Source: Candidatus Liptonbacteria bacterium CG11_big_fil_rev_8_21_14_0_20_35_14
Lineage (GTDB): Bacteria; Patescibacteriota; Minisyncoccia; UBA6257; XYB1-36-10
Direction: 5' to 3'
Assembly: GCA_002796205.1 (NCBI GenBank)
Contig: PCWO01000045.1
Coordinates: 1-23,199 of the forward strand
Length of the DNA stretch: 23,199 nucleotides
The notes beneath the pieces are model-generated. The model ran no database searches. It was not told where the DNA came from and worked only from the letters and a program-made list of their open reading frames with translations. Positions 22,305 to 23,199 of this stretch are shown here, piece after piece (the stretch's first letter is position 1; each line of letters opens with the position of its first letter). The translations under genes were made by a program, and so were the position numbers.

Positions 22305-23175
22305 TAGCAATCCCTCTTTTGATTTTTCCGTTACTCTTAGAGCGATACTTCGCAATTGCATAAACTCTTTGGCGCATTTTCTCTTGATCTAATAAGTGAC
22401 TTGCTAGGGCTTGATATTCATCATAGCCAATCATGACCTCTTTTTCGATGCACATGTTTTTTGCAACAAGATTGAGAAACATATCTTGAGATTTTTCACG
22501 ATAGCTCTGGATTTGCTCAAACGCTTTCATTCTCTCTTTCGCATCATCAAAAGGTTTCTTGCACATTTTCAATGGATTTGAAGAAGCCGCTTTAATAACG
22601 CCATTTGCATCAGCTGATTCCAAAGAGAAAAACCTGACTAGATACTTAATATCTCCAGACTGATCCCTTAAAGCTTCCACGGTTTTAAAATTCATTCCCT
22701 CTAAGCCTAATATCTTAATCATATTTAAAACATCTTCAGGAGATCCCATTAGTAATCGATGTGAAATAACGTCTTCAAACATATAAGCGAGTAATCCTTG
22801 ATTGCCACCAACAACACCTTTGCCTTGCAGTGAAGATAAGGCCTGAGCTGGACTCAAGCTACCTTTTGGCGCAACCGAACTGCCCCCCTGATCAGAACTT
22901 AATCCTCCGCTTTTGTTAACAGCACCAGAAGTAATATCGTCTTTGGTTACGGGCGTATTGGATGCGACCTGTTGGGTTGGAAGAGATTGAGGGTCATAGG
23001 GATCAGCAAGAGGCCGTGTTTCACTGTTGCCACCAGAGGAGTTCCCAAATGAATTACCGTAATCATACGAGCTGGCAGGCGCACGATTATTTGAATTTCT
23101 AACATCGCTAATCGCGCGCTTTGTATCTTCAATATTTTGGCGAGCAGATTCAAGCTCTCTCTTTAATCGATCCAC
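22291..23175 (-). CDS. Coiled-coil/low-complexity protein of unknown function, start uncertain
   Basis: A 294-aa reading frame from GTG 23175. Residues 1-28 are a charged heptad-like helix (DRLKRELESARQNIEDTKRA). Residues 30-110 are low-complexity Ser/Gly/Asn/Pro sequence, and 110-290 a helical domain with two cysteine-containing segments (MCKKPF, NMCIEKE). No signal peptide is visible, unlike the three genes downstream. No ribosome site precedes the GTG, and an in-frame TAA lies two codons upstream, at 23182-23184, inside the inverted repeat at the window end. The true start may therefore be missing. It is coupled to the protease gene (14-nt overlap). It may be a structural or scaffolding partner. 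The family is not recognised. Confidence 0.6.
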   Translation of the reverse strand: MDRLKRELESARQNIEDTKRAISDVRNSNNRAPASSYDYGNSFGNSSGGNSETRPLADPYDPQSLPTQQVASNTPVTKDDITSGAVNKSGGLSSDQGGSSVAPKGSLSPAQALSSLQGKGVVGGNQGLLAYMFEDVISHRLLMGSPEDVLNMIKILGLEGMNFKTVEALRDQSGDIKYLVRFFSLESADANGVIKAASSNPLKMCKKPFDDAKERMKAFEQIQSYREKSQDMFLNLVAKNMCIEKEVMIGYDEYQALASHLLDQEKMRQRVYAIAKYRSKSNGKIKRGIASEAE

Positions 23176-23196
23176 TTCGGCTTACGCAAGTGGATC
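23169..23196. repeat. 9-bp inverted repeat at the window end
   Basis: GATCCACTT (23169-23177) and AAGTGGATC (23188-23196) are exact reverse complements around a 10-nt loop, ending 3 bp from the window edge. It may be a real dyad or an end-of-contig fold-back artefact. Confidence 0.6.
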
Positions 23197-23199
23197 ATC

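Overview
The window is AT-rich DNA from a Gram-negative bacterium. Nearly every gene encodes either a type IV secretion (conjugation) component or an exported protein with a signal peptide. An outer-membrane core (TraV lipoprotein, TraK, TraB) shows a double membrane. Lysine/asparagine-rich proteins, low GC and large numbers of unfamiliar secreted proteins would suit Bdellovibrionota, for example Bacteriovorax-like predators, but that placement is inference and no taxonomic marker gene is present.

Region 1 (1-14688, all leftward) is one long, tightly packed tra operon with many ATGA/TAATG overlaps. In transcription order it carries: a PhaR-type DNA-binding protein; a free-standing RNA polymerase alpha C-terminal-domain homologue; an SSB-like OB-fold protein ending in GDIPF; a small membrane protein; a TraF-like thioredoxin with an intact CNYC motif; two related VirB2/TraA-like pilins in tandem; TraL; TraE (VirB8-like); TraK (VirB9-like); TraB (VirB10-like); the TraV lipoprotein; the TraC ATPase (VirB4-like); an exported protein like the ICE PFL_4711/TraH group; a TraG-N-terminal-like membrane protein; a TraU-like exported protein; a GspE/PilT-type ATPase; and the start of one more membrane protein at the window edge. 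The order pilin-L-E-K-B-V-C is that of the F plasmid. The TraU/TraH-like block resembles genomic-island-type ICEs, and the secretion ATPase is not part of the F system. Relaxase and coupling protein are not in the window.

Region 2 (14689-15262) is a non-coding stretch rich in dyads. It holds a candidate tra promoter, a TGTCCA/TGGACA operator-like site with a repeat 21 bp away, and a perfect 14-bp inverted repeat. An HTH regulator (15263-16060, leftward) follows it.

Region 3 (16112-19991, rightward), divergent from the regulator, carries three small overlapping exported-protein genes closed by a terminator. After a second promoter come a 140-aa exported protein and an 881-aa cysteine-rich exported protein of unknown family. 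Region 4 (20014-23175, leftward) encodes a coiled-coil/low-complexity protein, a trypsin-like exported protease and two exported proteins of unknown function.

The most unusual points are the free alpha-CTD homologue with conserved DNA-contact residues at the head of a transfer operon, the two tandem pilins, and the hybrid F-like/GI-like system with an added GspE-type ATPase.
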